Source: Eopsaltria australis (Eukaryota > Chordata > Aves > Passeriformes > Petroicidae). Taken from it: DNA of 64,000 nucleotides. Positions within the stretch are counted from its first letter, which is position 1. Each line of letters opens with the position of its first letter. The notes beneath the pieces were generated by a model. That model ran no database searches. It saw nothing but the letters and a program-made list of their open reading frames with translations, and was not told where the DNA came from. The position numbers and the translations under genes are program-made. This document shows, one piece after another, positions 23,301 through 36,600 of this stretch. The stretch covers positions 186,001 to 250,000 of the forward strand of contig JAVTVJ010000072.1 in the NCBI GenBank assembly GCA_034509425.1. Reading direction: 5' to 3'.

Positions 23301-26300
23301 CAAAGCTTAGCAGCAAGAGCTCAACTGCAAGGACATGCTGGCCCCAAGGAGAACTGATCCTAAACCTGCCTCACTTCCCTATATTCTCTCTCATCATGTT
23401 GCTTTGAAATCTGTATTTAAAATGTGTGTTAGAATTATATTTTGCATTTTAATAAAATCCAGATTTTTGGGTTATCCATGAGAAAAGACCTGCAAGAAGA
23501 TCTAGATAGGCTTGCTTTACAGCTCTGAACGACTTAGTGTCCCATTAGAGTCAAAATGTTGCACTGTGCATATGGAAATAAAAATTTTCAGGTTGTTGGT
23601 AGCTAGAAAATATTTCATAGGATCATATGTTTCATTGAGAGGAGATTAAGTGCCCATACTGAAGTGAAGTCTCCCTTGCACAGTGTGAAGTGACCACTCT
23701 TAGCAAACTAAGTCATTCTAGAGCTGGATAGAACAAGAGAAATGTTTTCACTTGGACTTTGCAACGTGCCATGGTGCTTCCCAGGTAAGCTGGTGTCTGA
23801 GGGACTCTTTGAAATTGATGCTGTTCTGTTCTTTTTCCTTTAGATTATCTCTTTTTCTTTGCATGGAAATCAAGGCACTGAGATTGGAGGAGAAATCAGT
23901 ACTTTGCTATGTTTCATCTTTAGTTATAGTCATTATGTGAGTATGTTGTGATAGGAGAGGGAATTAAGGCAGGCATTTGGGTATGGAAAATTTTGTCTCA
24001 GATGTCTTAATTTACCAAGGTTAAAGCCTTCTACAGTATGATCTTAACAGTAAGAGTGCAGTACTGCTCTAATGGTTGATATTTTTACTTGCTTTCTCAA
24101 TAGCTATTTATGACCCCTAGGTGGGTATAAACACTGTAGTTGATTCAGGCAGAAGCTTAAACACATGCTTTTTAGATCTGTGAGTAATTCATAATTGATT
24201 TTAGTGAAACCCAAAACACTTGAATTCTTCTCTGGACTGGAGCCTGGGGTTAAAATCATGGTCTCACAGATGTGCCTGGGAGTGTATGCACAAATATTTA
24301 TCCATATCAAATGGACACAGAAAACATAAAAAAATACACTTGGAGAAGAGATGTAGAGGGTTAATTGTCTTATTTAAGCTGTTTTCTTCCGTTTTGTTAC
24401 CATTTCTTTAGTATTATTGTGTGGATGATCTTTTCTTATTTATGAAAGATGTTATAAATAATATCTTAATAATGATTTTTGGGATTTTAATCAAAACTAC
24501 TGGAATTGAATAGATCAAGGACTTTTGCCTTTTCTTCAAATGTAAGTAATTATTAGTTTCTGGAAAAATGTGTCAAGAAAATAGGACTTTTTTGTGACAA
24601 AAAACTATTCTTGCTTTTTTACTAATGATCCAATTTGCTGGTATTCTTGTGTTCTATTGACTACATGCTGAACCAAAAGAAAAGTGATTTTGTGAAGAAA
24701 AACCAAAAAGTATACCACAAGGCACCATGAAAAAAACATCCAAACTACTAACCTAAAGCATGGACTGTCAAATAACATGAGAAGGTTCCCAAGCTAATTA
24801 GGACTTCACTGGCAGAAGAAACCTGTGAAGTAGTGCTCACATCATCTTCTTATGCTTATACACTGGAAGGCAAAAAATTCACCTTTAAAAGACCTTTCAT
24901 AAGTTAGCAAGATACAGTATAAATTGTAATCAGGGATCTTGTCAATCAGGAAATAATTATGGTGAATTGGCTTGATTGAAAGCAGCATTTTTCTGCCCTA
25001 CTATTTGGTGATGAATATGAACAAAATGCCAATAATTCTAAAATATATAGGCCACAATTTAACTTTCTAGTGCAGGTTATTATGTATAAAACTAATTAGC
25101 TTGCTTCAAAGCATAGTAAAAGTTGTAGATCAGTAATTATTTAATTCCTAATGTAACACATACATGGATATTTTTGTTAGAGAGATAAGAACCAATAGGG
25201 TCAGAAGACACTACTATCAATTTGTATTATTTTCTTTATATTGCAGCTGTGAATCCAGGTGTACTGCCACATTATCATCCTTAACAAAAGGTCAGGTTCT
25301 GGACTATCAAAGGCAGTTGAAGAAACTTCCACATACTCTATAAAGGCCAAGATTTCCCTCAGTATGTTAAATTTAATCATGGCTATATGTATATATAAAT
25401 AATTTAAGTAATTATCCCTAAGCAGAATGGTTTCTTGCTTGTTCAAGTTCCTCTAACACAGAGTTACTCTGAATGCTGCATAGACATGGTCTTAAGAAGC
25501 TTTAACCACTATACATGGAGTACTTAATCCCTTTAAATAAAAGCACTGTGTATTATGAACAAATTCACATATTAGAAATTACCTTAATGCACATTAGGTG
25601 ATTTAGATACAGAAGCGTATCTGTTTATGTTGACATAAACTGAGGATGTCAGACTAAGTTAATTTTTCCTCTCCCTATATCCACACAATTTTAATGTAAA
25701 AATAAAAGCTATGAGTGTTCTTTACACTGCATAAATAACGTGGTAAAAAAATGTGTGATCTCTGTAACAAGTAAATAGAAAATGCAAACCCGTCTGTCCA
25801 TGTGTGATTTATCTATTAAAAGAGAAACAAACACTTGGTGTACAAAAAATCCTAGGTATTGCTGTGATCTGTGACTTCCAATACAATCTACAGTGTGTGG
25901 TTGTGCTCTTTTTATTCCCTTTTTATAGACTGCAGTTCAGTAAATAAATTTTGAAAAACTTCAATTAGAAAAACTTGCAAAATAATTACATAGCTACAGT
26001 GTTTAGTTTCATTGTGATCTTTTTGTGTTTTGGCTTTTACTTAAGGAATGAAAGGGAAAAAAATTATCAGGATATGACTGTTACTGATACCCTTTCTCTT
26101 GGGGGTTCTGGTGACTTAGAGTTATCAAAACTACTTATTGATAAGGTGCAGGCACCGTATCAGCTACTAAGCTTATCAGACTTCAGCTGACTCCACTGCA
26201 TTAGCAGTTGCTGTGCGCAGCCAGGGGGGGATTAAAGCAGCCTCCTGCTCCATGTGCACCTCTGGGCTGGCTCTGGGGATCTGAGCAGTGTTCTCACCCC

Positions 26301-28013
26301 AATGTCCAGTGTAACAACTTTGTGAAAGGTGCACCTGAGTATCTTCCAAGGGCAGGTGGGTTGATATTGAAACTTTATAGTTTTTCTCTCATCTCAGTGA
26401 GGGAAATGGCAACCTCTCTAGGGCAGGAAAAATACTTTTTGGTATGTTTGTATAGCCCTTAGCACACAGAGTACCTACACTCCAGGGATAGTTAAAGATA
26501 TTCATACTTGCTGTTATAACAAATAAAAGAAGTAGTTTTAGCCCCAAAGCAAGTGAAGGCTGGTTGCTGCTTATCTCTCAGCCTCATATGGCAGGGTTTT
26601 CTGATACCCCATACAGGGAGAGCACTGGCAGAGAGGTTACTGCTCTTGAGACATTCTTGTAATGTTTTTCCATAGTGCCTCAGAAGGATGGCCTTCAGCT
26701 TCTCCTGCAGTTAGGGGTTTTCTTGAATTCTTTTGCTAGACTTGAGGGAACCTCATATCTTTGGAACCTCATGTGCTTATCTGTTTTGACTGAAATTTTC
26801 TATGAGGCTTCGGAGTGGTGAGAGCCAGCGAAATGCAAGTGCCTGCACTCACACATGTGCCAAGAGAGTCGGAGTTCACTGTCTCCAGAGCTTATGTAGC
26901 AAACCAGGTTTATAAGTGAGCTAACATCACTGCATACCTTGTATTAAAGCCAGAATATTTTCTTTTTTATTTCTTTGGTCTCAGACATTGATTTCACACT
27001 CACAGGCACACTTGTAAATGACTGCCAGGGAACTTCTGGCTAAAATATCTGTAGTAGTTCAGAATTACTGGGTTTCATGTTTTCCATGTACTTAAACTCT
27101 ATTATCTCCTACCATTTCTGCAATGGGTTTTTAGGTTAGAATCTCTGCAGTTATTTCAAATTTTAGGATATCAACCCAGTTGTTGCTCATTTTCTTTTAA
27201 GAGAGAAACTGTCACTTTGATGTGTTATGAGTTTTCCACATTGAAAAAAGGCTTCAAAGCAAAATGTTTAGACTAGCTCATGATTCCTGTCTTACAGCCT
27301 TTGTTCAATGTAAAAGCAAACCACAGTCTTCACTTTAACTTTGCCTCATGAGAAAATTGCTGTTCATCTGACCAGTTTGATGCTATATATAAAATACCAG
27401 TTCTTATCTTCTAACAAAGACTCTTCATTATTGGTATCTTCACAGGGTCAGACTGTGATGGAAGACACAAGGCATAAAGAAAGGAGGGATGGACAAACAG
27501 ATAAAAGAGGTAGAAAAGAAAAGTTAAAAAGCAATCCTTCCTTGCTATCTTTTCTCCAGTCTCCCTTCATCTGAAGACCAGGAGAAAAATAGTAGACAGA
27601 TATAGCTCCTAAGGGCAAAACCAGTACATATTTTTGGTCTGTGATATTTAGGTAAAAAGGTGAGAGATTTTAGAAAACTTTTCAGAGAAATGGCCACATA
27701 AGGTTCTGAGGAAATGGATGGAATGGTTTAAAAGGTAGAGTTCACAGTGAATTTTAACTTCAGCAATTTAAAAATCCCTTGTAGGATGCTGTTGCCTTCA
27801 TATTAGGCATGAGGAAAGAAGGAGGGTGGATGGGCATGTGAAAGAAAACTGCGGCAAGAACCCTGTTGGAGGAATCCAGGCAGTTAAAGAACTGGAGACC
27901 ACATTTAGTAGCCATAACATTATGTTTTCAGTAAAGATGCCACTGTATTAGCGGGACCTTGTTCTGGCTCAAAGCTCCCAGAAATATAGCTGTTACCATC
28001 AAAAGCTCTGCAA
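20331..28013. other. Unique AT-rich stretch, no gene recognised
   Basis: No known gene or repeat family identified. Short frames at 20640-20904, 22601-22847 and 23067-23357 (96 codons, + strand, with a leucine-rich hydrophobic run) do not resemble known proteins. An AATAAA at about 22332 follows a T-rich stretch with the look of a 3' untranslated region, but there is no coding sequence upstream to support a gene end. A donor-like CAG|GTAAGC lies near 23783, without a clear exon. Confidence 0.5.
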
Positions 28014-28092
28014 GTAACAACAACAGCAGCAGCAACAACAACAACGCTATAGTAATAATAATATTATTATTAATAATAATAGTAGTAATACT
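28014..28092. repeat. Compound microsatellite (CAA/CAG)n (AAT)n
   Basis: Trinucleotide runs of CAA/CAG (28014-28045) are followed by AAT/ATT/AGT runs (28049-28092). The centre (28054-28071) is a perfect 18-bp palindrome made of AAT and ATT triplets, so either strand can fold back. The open frames crossing it (poly-Asn or poly-Leu/Ile) are artefacts. Length polymorphism would be expected. Confidence 0.95.
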
Positions 28093-30206
28093 AAAAGTCC
28101 AGAAGTCAGATTCTGGTACCACCATCCCAAGAAGCTCAAACAGACGGGGGAGGAGAGAAAAATTAACCCCAAACCCCAACATGATTACAAGAGCTATTTT
28201 TTTTCCTTCAGGAGCAACAAGTAAGGCTGAGATAAGTGTGCCAGGTCAAGATTCACTGGGTTTTATTGAATTGCATTGTGTTCTGTAATGTGTTGAAAGA
28301 ATGACAACCTGCTGAAATTTGAAAGGCATATACTCTCCTTTTGACTGAAAATTGCTCATGTTCACACATGAATGCACATTGAAGGAGAAGATGGAAAGAT
28401 GACCTATGGAATGGGCAGAAAAAAAAAACAACAGAAAAATATCCATTCACTTTTTACTCTACATGTTATTTACCACAAAAAAATTCTGCTTTTTTACTAC
28501 ATAGAAGTCTTTCATCAAGTATCACTTAGGAAAGCTTGTCTATATATACTTTTATCAAGAAAAAAAAATCCATTGTAGCAGTCACAAATATTATTTTTCC
28601 CACTTCATTTTGCAGTAATAATATTAGTAATTTTGACTGATCTTGTCTGTTTTAAGGGAAAAAAACTCCACAGGATATGAGGTTAGATTAGGGAAGATGG
28701 TACAAAAGGTAGCCTGAAGTTTAGTGATGACTTACCTGGTTTGCAAAACTGGCTTGGAGCTCACATAAAAGTCAACATGTACATTTAAAACAGGAAGAGG
28801 ATTTTACATCAAATTCATAAAAATTAATCGTGTCCCATATATACAGGTCATACAGTGTATAAACTTGCAGCCATGTCTCTTTGTATAATATGTGAAATGG
28901 TGAGGAAATTTGGATATGCTTTTCTGTTTATCCAAGTCTGAAATAAATTGGGCTGAGAATGACTAGAGTAGCTCATTTTAGGGAGAGTGTTTTAATGGAA
29001 TTATAGGAATTAATTATGAATTACTGTTTTTCATTGGCAGCACAATAACATCAAAGGTCAAATTACTTCAGATGAACAGACACATTATTTTATATCATCC
29101 AAAAATACTTTTTGACATTTTGCATGCTTAAGGATAAATAGCTGCAAATTTAGTTTTAAAGCATTCTGAAAAAACTTTATTAAATGTTCATGTTAAGAAA
29201 TGTTAAAATGAAGCTTCTCTCCTTGACAAGTCTACACCCCCTCCCAAGAACTCCCAACACACAAACAACAACAAAAACAAAAAAGAAAACTAAATCAAAA
29301 AAACCATGGAAAATTAGAAGGCTGGGACATCAAGAATGAGCTTTTCATCAGACTGAACCAGAATAATTTCTATCAAACTGCATTTAACTTTAGTATAAAA
29401 GTAAAGAGGTTGTAAGGACTATAGCATGAATATAAAGGAATATAAAGGAATATTTGAGCTTCGTTGTGCTGCTGTATGTACATGTGTCTTAGACCGGGAA
29501 GCACAAATGAGGCAAATTTGTTGCCACTGATCTCCTCTGTACTTTAAAGGAGAAATTAAAAAGAGATCAGAGAATCGTGACTGGTGTACTGGGAAGAACC
29601 ACCCCTTGGAGACACTTCTTTCACTAACCAAGAAATATCAAGTACCTAATCTGTGGTATGTAAGCAAGACTTGAAATCAAAATGCATGGGAAAAACTCTA
29701 AGTCTGAACACAGCATGATGAAGCACAGGTCTTCATCTACCCTTCTGTGTGCTGAAATTGCTCCTACATGGGAGGATAACAATGCCAGACAGTAACTGGT
29801 GTTGGGAAATTTCTGGCTGAAGGAGAAGTGGCCACTGTGGTCAGTTTGCCAAGGAGTGTTTGGTGAAGGGAAGATAATATGCAGAACACAACCAGGCTTG
29901 ATTACAGTGCAACAGTTCTAGTGCCCCATTGCCTACTAAACCAGAAGCAAAGCACTGGCTGTTACTGGTATCAGGGTCACAGATATGACACTGACACATT
30001 TTTCACTGGAGACTGTGTGAAATTTAAAGGAAAATATTGTCTGGTAGTTGGCAATAATTAACCCTCAAAACTGTCTTTAATGTAATTAATGTGTTGACAA
30101 TCAAAATATTTGTTTGGATAAATGAACCAGCTAAACACTAATTCATCTCGATGTGATAGTGTGCTTCAGGCAGTGAAAGAATGGTGCCTACTGCAATGCT
30201 AACTGA
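28093..30206. other. Unique AT-rich stretch
   Basis: No gene recognised. A perfect-consensus splice donor on the minus strand (CAG|GTAAGT, seen as ACTTACCTG near 28733-28741) has no convincing acceptor. A small tandem repeat (GAATATAAAG twice plus a partial) lies at 29428-29455. A 60-codon + frame at 29879-30061 with several Cys, Trp and Tyr residues (GCYWYQGHRYDTD) lies just before the larger frame at 30207. I cannot assign it. Confidence 0.5.
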
Positions 30207-30677
30207 GTGGAACAAATTCTTGGACTTGGGTCTTCTACAATTAAAGCATCAAGGGAATTTAAGGCACTAGCAATAGGCTCTGGTTTTGGCACAGTATGTC
30301 ATGTTAATAAGGTCATGGTGTACATTAGGGGGCCTTATCCCAGTGATGCTCTTGACAGTCTGGCATATCAGAGCACCACCAATAAAATAATTTCATTAAA
30401 TAGCTCAGGTGAAAATGACCTACTGATAAAGGTGAAGTGTGAGCAGAGACTGCAATGGAGTTGCATAGTGAGAAGGAACAAGGCAGCCGTCTTATTGAAC
30501 CACAAGTCAGATGGTGCATCAAGAATATTGCTCTTGGTACCTGATGATACTGATAGCATAAACTTTACAATCTTGTGTTTACATGAAGCCGCTGTGGTAT
30601 TATCTGGAGATATGTTGGGCTTTGAACTGGTTTTCTGCGGTTTATTTCATTTTTCAGTCTTACAGTTCTGCTCCTAA
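30207..30677 (+). other. Unrecognised 156-codon open frame
   Basis: This is the longest open frame not explained by a recognised repeat. It starts ATG and reads MEQILGLGSSTIKASREF, with a hydrophobic C-terminal stretch (VVLSGDMLGFELVFCGLFHF) ending at a stop near 30677. Composition is mixed and not low-complexity. I recognise no domain, signal peptide or catalytic motif. A Cys/Trp-containing frame lies upstream in a different frame (29879-30061), so both could be relics of one degraded coding sequence. A rough estimate for this AT content is that one such frame per 64 kb is uncommon but possible by chance. No promoter, splice pair or poly(A) site supports expression. Confidence 0.15.
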
Positions 30678-33600
30678 CTGACAGAAACAGGATAGTTTGA
30701 GTATTTGCCCCATTTGTTAGCGTAGAAGATTAAAATGAAAAAAGGCATGTTCAGTGGGGTGAAAAGAGTTGGACTTCACTTCAAGATGATGTGTCAGTGC
30801 TTTCATGCTAATCTAGGATTTGCAAGACTTGGTTTATTCCCCTGACTGGTCACATGATTCCCATATAAATGCTAGGCCTGATGTTCCATACAGAAATAAA
30901 TAGGGGAGTTGGGATGCTTACAACATCTAATTAACTCCGTCTGAATGCAGGACTAATGAAGCTTTTCTGACTTGTAGTAATAAAGTTAGCTGCCATGTCT
31001 TATCTCTAATTACCCTTCTTCTCCTGTGCACCCCTTCTGACCAGCAAGTGTATGGAGAGCAGAGCGCCAAGAGTGCTTTCTTCTTCTATCTGTTCTCAGA
31101 TTCTGGCTTTCCCTTTTGCACACTCCTCACAACCTTTTTCACGCAGGCCTCTGCATGTATCATTAATCCTTTGCTTTGCAAACCAGCTCTTTACTCTTCT
31201 TCAGATAATCTATCTTATCAGCTAAGCAGGCAGTCATGTTGGGGTTAAAAAAAAAAACCAAACAGATTTTGTATCATATATCGTGCATGGTCCAGAACTG
31301 TCTGCTGAAGAGACTGCTTACTCTAGCGAAGGTACTTCATCCAGTTTCTTTGCTATAGAGTTTAGGGAGGGAGGCAACAAAGTAGGAGTACTATAGAGCT
31401 GAGCCCTTCAGATGTGTCCAAATAGATCTCAATGCAGCTTGTAAGTGATAGCTTCAGAAAGAAGCACTAACTCAGACAAAACGTGCCATGGGACTTCACA
31501 TACTTGTAGAAGGCTTTTCACAGTTTCACTATTAGATACTCTGCTGAAATTCCTCCAAAGTCCTGTTTTGAAGTTGGCCAGCTTTATTCTTCCCTTGTCT
31601 GTCTGTGAAATAAAGAGTTGTCTGTTCTATTCCCTTACCATGAGGGAGTTACAAAGCTAAGATAAAAAATTGGTTTTGTTGTGATTCACAGTTAGTCCTT
31701 TGCTTGATCTTGGGAAGGTACAGGTTTTTTGAAATGCGTGGTTTGTTTGTTATGAAATTGGAACTGTTCATTGCTTAAAGCTAGCCTATTTTGTGACATG
31801 AAGCCTCTGCTCCACGTGTCAAAAAAAACCACCCAGTGTACTATTGTTTACTGGTTGGTGCCAACTGTAATTATATGCTTGTCTACATGGGGAAGTTGGC
31901 CTCTTTGAAATGCTAGAGAAATACTATTTGACCTCAAAATGTTCTTGATTTTTTCTTCAAAGATGTCTCCTCATGAGACCTTATTTCTAGTATATTTTCA
32001 TTGTTTGCCATACAAAAAAAAAAATGGTCTTCCTGTTATGTTTCCCACCCTATACTGGAAAAAATTAAAGATAAGCTATGTATTTTTCCAGCGAGATATC
32101 TTTTCTGCTTTATCTTTGAGCATCCTTTCTTCTTCCCTTTCTTCCACAGATCTCGCCTTCAACTCTTTTCTCATTTACACAGATACTGTAGTCTTCTTTT
32201 GATAAATATCCCAAAATGACATTCTTATTCTCCCTTGTCATTTTTATTTTTATGTGTATTTCCCTTAGAAAAATATAATTATGAAGGATATTAGGTAGAA
32301 ATAGAATCTAGCCAATATTCGAAAGGTCCAGAGAGGTTGCTGGGAGGTAATTATAGAATAAAACTCTCCAAATTTCAGCATTAATCAGCTATGAAAATCT
32401 TGTTCAGGACCATCTATCTGCTGAAAAGCTTGGTTATTCCTTTATAGAGTGGTAAAATCAATAGAATTGCACTGTTGTGAAACCACCTAAAATGAAAACA
32501 AAGCCTAGAAAAAGTAACCTGTTTTCCACTTACACTGTATACTTAATTTTATCTTGAAGGCTTTTGTTACTGTTGGTGCCCTTTCTTTAGACAAATGGAA
32601 CTATTAATTTTCATTTTTACTTCTGGAAATGTTTCTTTCTTCTATGAAAATTATTCTAGCATATCTACACATCACAGTCATCTCATGCTATGTTTTAAGA
32701 CCTTCAGCTGACACTGAGCCATCAAGTGAATCTCTGTAGAACATCACCACGCTGGGAAGAGAAGATAGCTTAATCAGATTTCTGTACAGTCTGTGCAGTC
32801 ACATTCGAGGGCCACTCTTACGAGTTGCAGAACTAATTGCATCAGGTGTAGACTTGCCGTGATTCAGGCAGGCAATTCTTCACACTTACCTCCATGAGGG
32901 ACTAGCTGCAAGTTCTTCACTTAGCACTCCATTTAGTACTACATAGCAACTGAGCCAGGTAGGTTCTTGTATTTAGAAATCTAATAAATGTAGTCTATGT
33001 TGATTTAGTTTTGCAGCTACGTTGCACCAAAAACCTGCTTAATTTATTCCCCACTTTCAATCCTGGATCTCTTTCATTCAGAATTTCATTACAGAATGGA
33101 CACAGTAGAACTGAGAGCCTCTGAGATTTGGCATAAGATAGGTGATTCCTGCTGTGACTATCAAGTTGGATAATTCTTGTGAAAGATACCAGTCTTGGGG
33201 TTGCAATTTTTGTTGTATTCTTTCAGGAAATTTATTCCCGTTAGTTTATTAGTGATAGAAAATACTAATAAAGGCTTTGGAAGCTGTTATTTGACCTCAA
33301 AGCTGAAATTAGTTCTCATTTCACTGTATTAAAAATTGAGTCATACAACTTTGCTATTTTGTGTGGCTCTTTACATGCGTTTTATTTCAACTGAAAGAGT
33401 TAATAACCAGCATATGCCACAAGCTGCAGGCACTATGTAACACTACTGAAGTTTTCCAAAGCCATTGTCTGATTTCATATTTCCTTTCTGGAATATTTTA
33501 AAACATATTTACACTGATATGCAGGCACCAGCTAAAGTCTTAGCTTAGGGATCTTTCTCTGGATCTTATTTTAGAGCCAGAAACTGACTGTGTTTGTCAA

Positions 33601-36600
33601 GGCCAAAGAGTCTTCAAGTAGCACAAGTGGTAGTGTTGTAGCAGGGGTGGTATGATGGTATATTGTGGAATATAGAAGCCTGCTGAAGTTACAAAAGATC
33701 TGAATTATTTTTCCTTACCTAATTAACAGTGACCACCTATCCTGTACTTATAAGCACTTTTAAACTCTTTTACTGTGAACTCTATGAGATTAATCTTAAT
33801 CATGAGCTTTGAACTGCTTCCAGCAATGATTTTAGGAACTCTTTTTAATCTAACTTGGATGTAAATGACAGGGAGTGTTCATTCAGACAGTTGTGACATC
33901 TCAGCTGGGTGGTGTTAATTAACAACCGAGACAAAAATAGCTTCTTAAATAATTGCTTAGGCATAATTGACCTGCGAACCAAGTCTATTTTGGTGCAGCT
34001 GACAGAATGCTTAGGTTCTTGTTTGACACATAATATATTTTTTTCACAGTAATAAACCAGTATTTGTGTCTCATTACTGTAACTTTTTTTATGTATGACA
34101 TGCTACATATATAAGACTAAAATATATCTAAAGAAAAATACCAATATTTGTAGCAATTATTTGAGGTACACCATTTTACTAGTGCAAGGATAGTACTTAT
34201 AAAGCTTTCCTTAAGTTGTCATCCAAATTCTGATTTCGTATTTTTCATGGACTGAAATCAGTAAAAATAAAGACTGAAGACAGTAGTCATGTAACAGTTT
34301 CTCAGAGAGTGACAATCAGAAAAAATGGTATCATATGTAGTACACAGGTTTGTAGTCCATGTTAGAAGGTTCAGGAGAAGGTGGGGAGGGAGAGGATAGC
34401 CTCTGAGTGGAAACTGTAGGGAAGGTTTACTGTATTAACATCACGTTTAAATGTTTCTTCAAAGTAGACAAGTTCTTGATTTTTAGGATTTTGCCTATTA
34501 AATGTATTGTTACTTATTTTACTGATATTCTGATTAGTCTCACTTCAATGTCAAGTATGAACTTTTACTTCTTGGAAGAAAAGTAATTTAGCTAGGTTTA
34601 AGCTTTTCAGAAGATGATGAGTTGGAGAGAAATTCCTCAGAGCCCATAGCAACACCATGAAATTACATTAGTTAAAGTAAATTATACAAGCATAAGCAGA
34701 TTTTCTTGTATTGCTGAATTATTAGTTTTAAATTTGTTATTTCTCTCCTTTTTTTCTCACACTTTGAGAGAATTGGGAGGTGGAGTGCTCAAACATTAAG
34801 AATTGTCTAAGAGAGAAAAATATAAGCTTTGCTTGTGTGCTGATACCTTGATAGGATAGCATACCCATGAAAATTACTGAAAGAGACTGATGGGACTTTA
34901 ACTCTCATGTTCCAGGGCCTGAGAGAGGTTGTTTTGCTGAATAAGGTAACTTAGGGAAGAAAGGCTAAAAATTTACTTGGAAGTTATAAATTGGCTTACA
35001 TACAGCTGTCAGCTGCTCTTCCACCATACAGACACTAAGCAAAGGGTAAGGAAATCTCTTTATATATATTTTGGCGTTGTCAGTATTGGAAACGATTGCT
35101 GAACCTGTTAATGCCAGGTTATTACAGTGCAGAAAAACAGTAATTTAAAATAATTGGCATTTTGTAAGACAGATTGAGTTTCTGCTATTTTTCTCATTGC
35201 TTACCTGCTGTGAGCATAAGACTGTTGGGGTTTTTTAAATCAAGAAGCTCCCGGTCACTATCCATGTCTGTCTGTCCCTCTCTGTCTCACACATACACAC
35301 ACAGAGAATATTTGAAAATTACTAGTGCAGCCATCAAGCCAAAGAGGCTGGAGCACTTTAATTTGTAGCCTGCTCTCCTTTTCATACCAAAGATAGCATT
35401 TAAGGTAGAAGAGCTGTCTATCAATTTTGCTGTTTCAGCTTACTTCTGAAATGAACTTCCAGTCTCTGGGGCAGCTGCTTACTGCAGGGATTTCTTGTGA
35501 AGGAACAGAAATGTGCCAAAACTCAATAAACAACATAATGTTCTTTCAGTAATGGTAGAATCTTCTCTGACACAGAGGGTTTGAGACTTAACTTGAGAAA
35601 ATTTAGATTAAATTACATCTGTATTCAGCAGGTTGTCCATGTAACCTCCCTCCCAAATAAAAAAGAAAAAAAAAAAAAAAAAAAGGAAACAGAACCACAT
35701 AACCTCTTTCCCTCTTTCCACTTTCTAAACCCTCCAAGAAAAGCACAATCCTGAGAAGATTTAGTTATTTAATAGAATCCAGTGAAATCAGTTTCCTCCT
35801 GCTCAGTGTTTTTCAGGAAATTTATCTTTTCTGGCGTTTGCTGAAATATAAGAACATGAATGTGTTGTTTGTTTTTTTTTTAATTTATAAACAAAAAACC
35901 TCACAAAAAACACTTTTAATCTTAAATTTAAGGAAATAATAACATTTAGAGGTGGGGTGAAATAAGATGAAATCAGAGACTGTCTGAGGTTTAGTCTGTT
36001 ATGAAGGAAGCAGCTGAAATTCTGCAATTATACTGCTAACAGAATTAAAGTAAGTAATGGAATTACTCCAGATTTCTGAATGTAGCTAAATGTTAACTTT
36101 AGATGTAATAGAAATAGCATTATTGTGAGATTACACAGACCAAAGGAAGTTTGGAGACAGTCTCTAGTTGGTGAAACCACTTTATTTTATGTAAGTGAAA
36201 TGCAGCACAATTTTGGTAGAGTCACACTATTCCCACTCTCCTCTTTAGAACTGCAAAACCTAAATGAAATGCCCTGGTCACAAATAAAAATACATCTACT
36301 TGAGCTGCAGTCACCAAATAAAGTGAAGTTTTAGAGTTCTGTCTGCTCTCTAATCATACAAAAAGTCAGCAAATATTAAGTTTGATAATTTCTTGTATGG
36401 ACTGTATATCATTCTAATGGGAATTGTTCTATGTACTCACTATTGCAATGTATGTAGATTATTTAGAAAAACTGAGCTCTAGATAGTCTAGTTAAAGTAT
36501 AAAGAATCTGGTGTTATTAGCTTCATATTAAACTTACTTAACCTTGGCAATAAGAGTGTCAGCTTTCTGAGAATCAGATGTCGTCTACCAACTGGACTAC

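Noticed and set aside
28014..28288. Frames coding poly-Asn or poly-Leu/Ile
   Set aside because: Produced by the trinucleotide microsatellite.
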